Assembly: GCF_001905465.1 (NCBI RefSeq)
Contig: NZ_LISX01000008.1
Location: 164,280 to 228,279 of the forward strand
Direction: 5' to 3'
Length of the DNA: 64,000 nucleotides
Origin: Kitasatospora sp. CB01950
Lineage (GTDB): Bacteria; Actinomycetota; Actinomycetes; Streptomycetales; Streptomycetaceae
A model generated the notes under the pieces. That model was not told where the DNA came from. It ran no database searches and worked only from the letters and a program-made list of their open reading frames with translations. A program made the position numbers and the translations under genes. Positions 63,827 through 64,000 of the stretch are shown here, one piece after another. How positions within the stretch are numbered: the stretch's first letter is position 1; each line of letters starts with the position of its first letter.

Positions 63827-64000
63827 TCAGCAGTCGCGCAACTCGGGCGACTGGTTGAGGAGTTGGGCACGGACCGAGGTGAAGCGGGCGTGCCGCTCGG
63901 TGGTGTCGGGGCCGGGGGCGAAGACCGCGACCCGGTGGCAGTTCTGGAAGGCCAGCTGGACGCCGAAGTGGCGCTGCAGGGCTCCGCGGATGGCGTCACT
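63827..64000 (-). CDS. C-terminal end of a gene cut by the window edge, function unknown
   Basis: The minus-strand frame ending at TGA (63829-63827) is open to the window edge, giving 57 residues: ...LQRHFGVQLAFQNCHRVAVFAPGPDTTERHARF...QSPELRDC. Codon use is typical for the genome and the hairpin before it marks its 3' end. The fragment is too short for a family call; the actual start lies outside. Confidence 0.7.
   Translation of the reverse strand, partial: SDAIRGALQRHFGVQLAFQNCHRVAVFAPGPDTTERHARFTSVRAQLLNQSPELRDC

Overview
The window is very GC-rich actinobacterial DNA, almost certainly from Streptomycetaceae (Streptomyces, Kitasatospora or a close relative). The evidence is the pair of polar-growth coiled-coil genes scy and filP, a conservon (histidine-kinase-like protein, roadblock, DUF742, GTPase and P450), the GlgE alpha-glucan operon, many GTG starts with ATGA/GTGA overlaps, and several apparently leaderless promoters. 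As I recall it, much of the gene order from glgP to the right end follows the S. coelicolor SCO539x-SCO544x region. No tRNA, rRNA, insertion sequence, prophage or CRISPR array was seen.

Layout. 1-781 is the end of glgX. 853-4381 (minus) is a 2-methylisoborneol cassette whose promoter-proximal gene is a family-2 encapsulin shell protein with an inserted cNMP-binding domain, followed by the terpene cyclase and the GPP C-methyltransferase. 4700-13650 holds two heterodimeric ABC exporters flanking a nadR-pnuC nicotinamide riboside salvage pair. 13711-25309 is glycogen/alpha-glucan metabolism: glgP, then the glgE-treS-mak-glgB operon. 25435-30312 is pta-ackA and pyk. 30397-33067 (minus) encodes three envelope or secreted proteins of unknown function (DUF6230, DUF6114 and a repeat-rich protein). 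33633-38454 holds a thioredoxin-TPR protein, a TetR regulator, isobutyryl-CoA mutase large subunit icmA, a DUF3817 membrane protein and a MarR regulator. 38914-44052 holds a secreted M4 protease, a second DUF3817 protein, a DUF2127 protein and three consecutive AIM24-family genes. 44214-49951 is a conservon with an upstream MBL-fold hydrolase and a divergent MarR regulator. 49961-52882 holds meaB, a thiolase and methylmalonyl-CoA epimerase. 53273-59170 is scy-filP. 59253-64000 holds a hydrolase, an ABC transporter, a small zinc-ribbon protein, a flavin-dependent oxidoreductase and one cut-off gene.

How the genes fit together. GlgX, GlgP, GlgB, GlgE, TreS and Mak make a nearly complete storage-glucan cycle in which trehalose is turned through maltose and maltose-1-phosphate into branched glucan, later trimmed by GlgP and GlgX. 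Pta-AckA, Pyk, thiolase, epimerase, MeaB and IcmA tie central carbon to acyl-CoA pools. The encapsulin operon predicts a terpene-synthase-loaded protein shell. Convergent gene ends carry strong GC-rich hairpins, four of which form a related palindrome family. Several divergent promoter regions carry clear inverted repeats that are probably operators for the adjacent TetR and MarR regulators.
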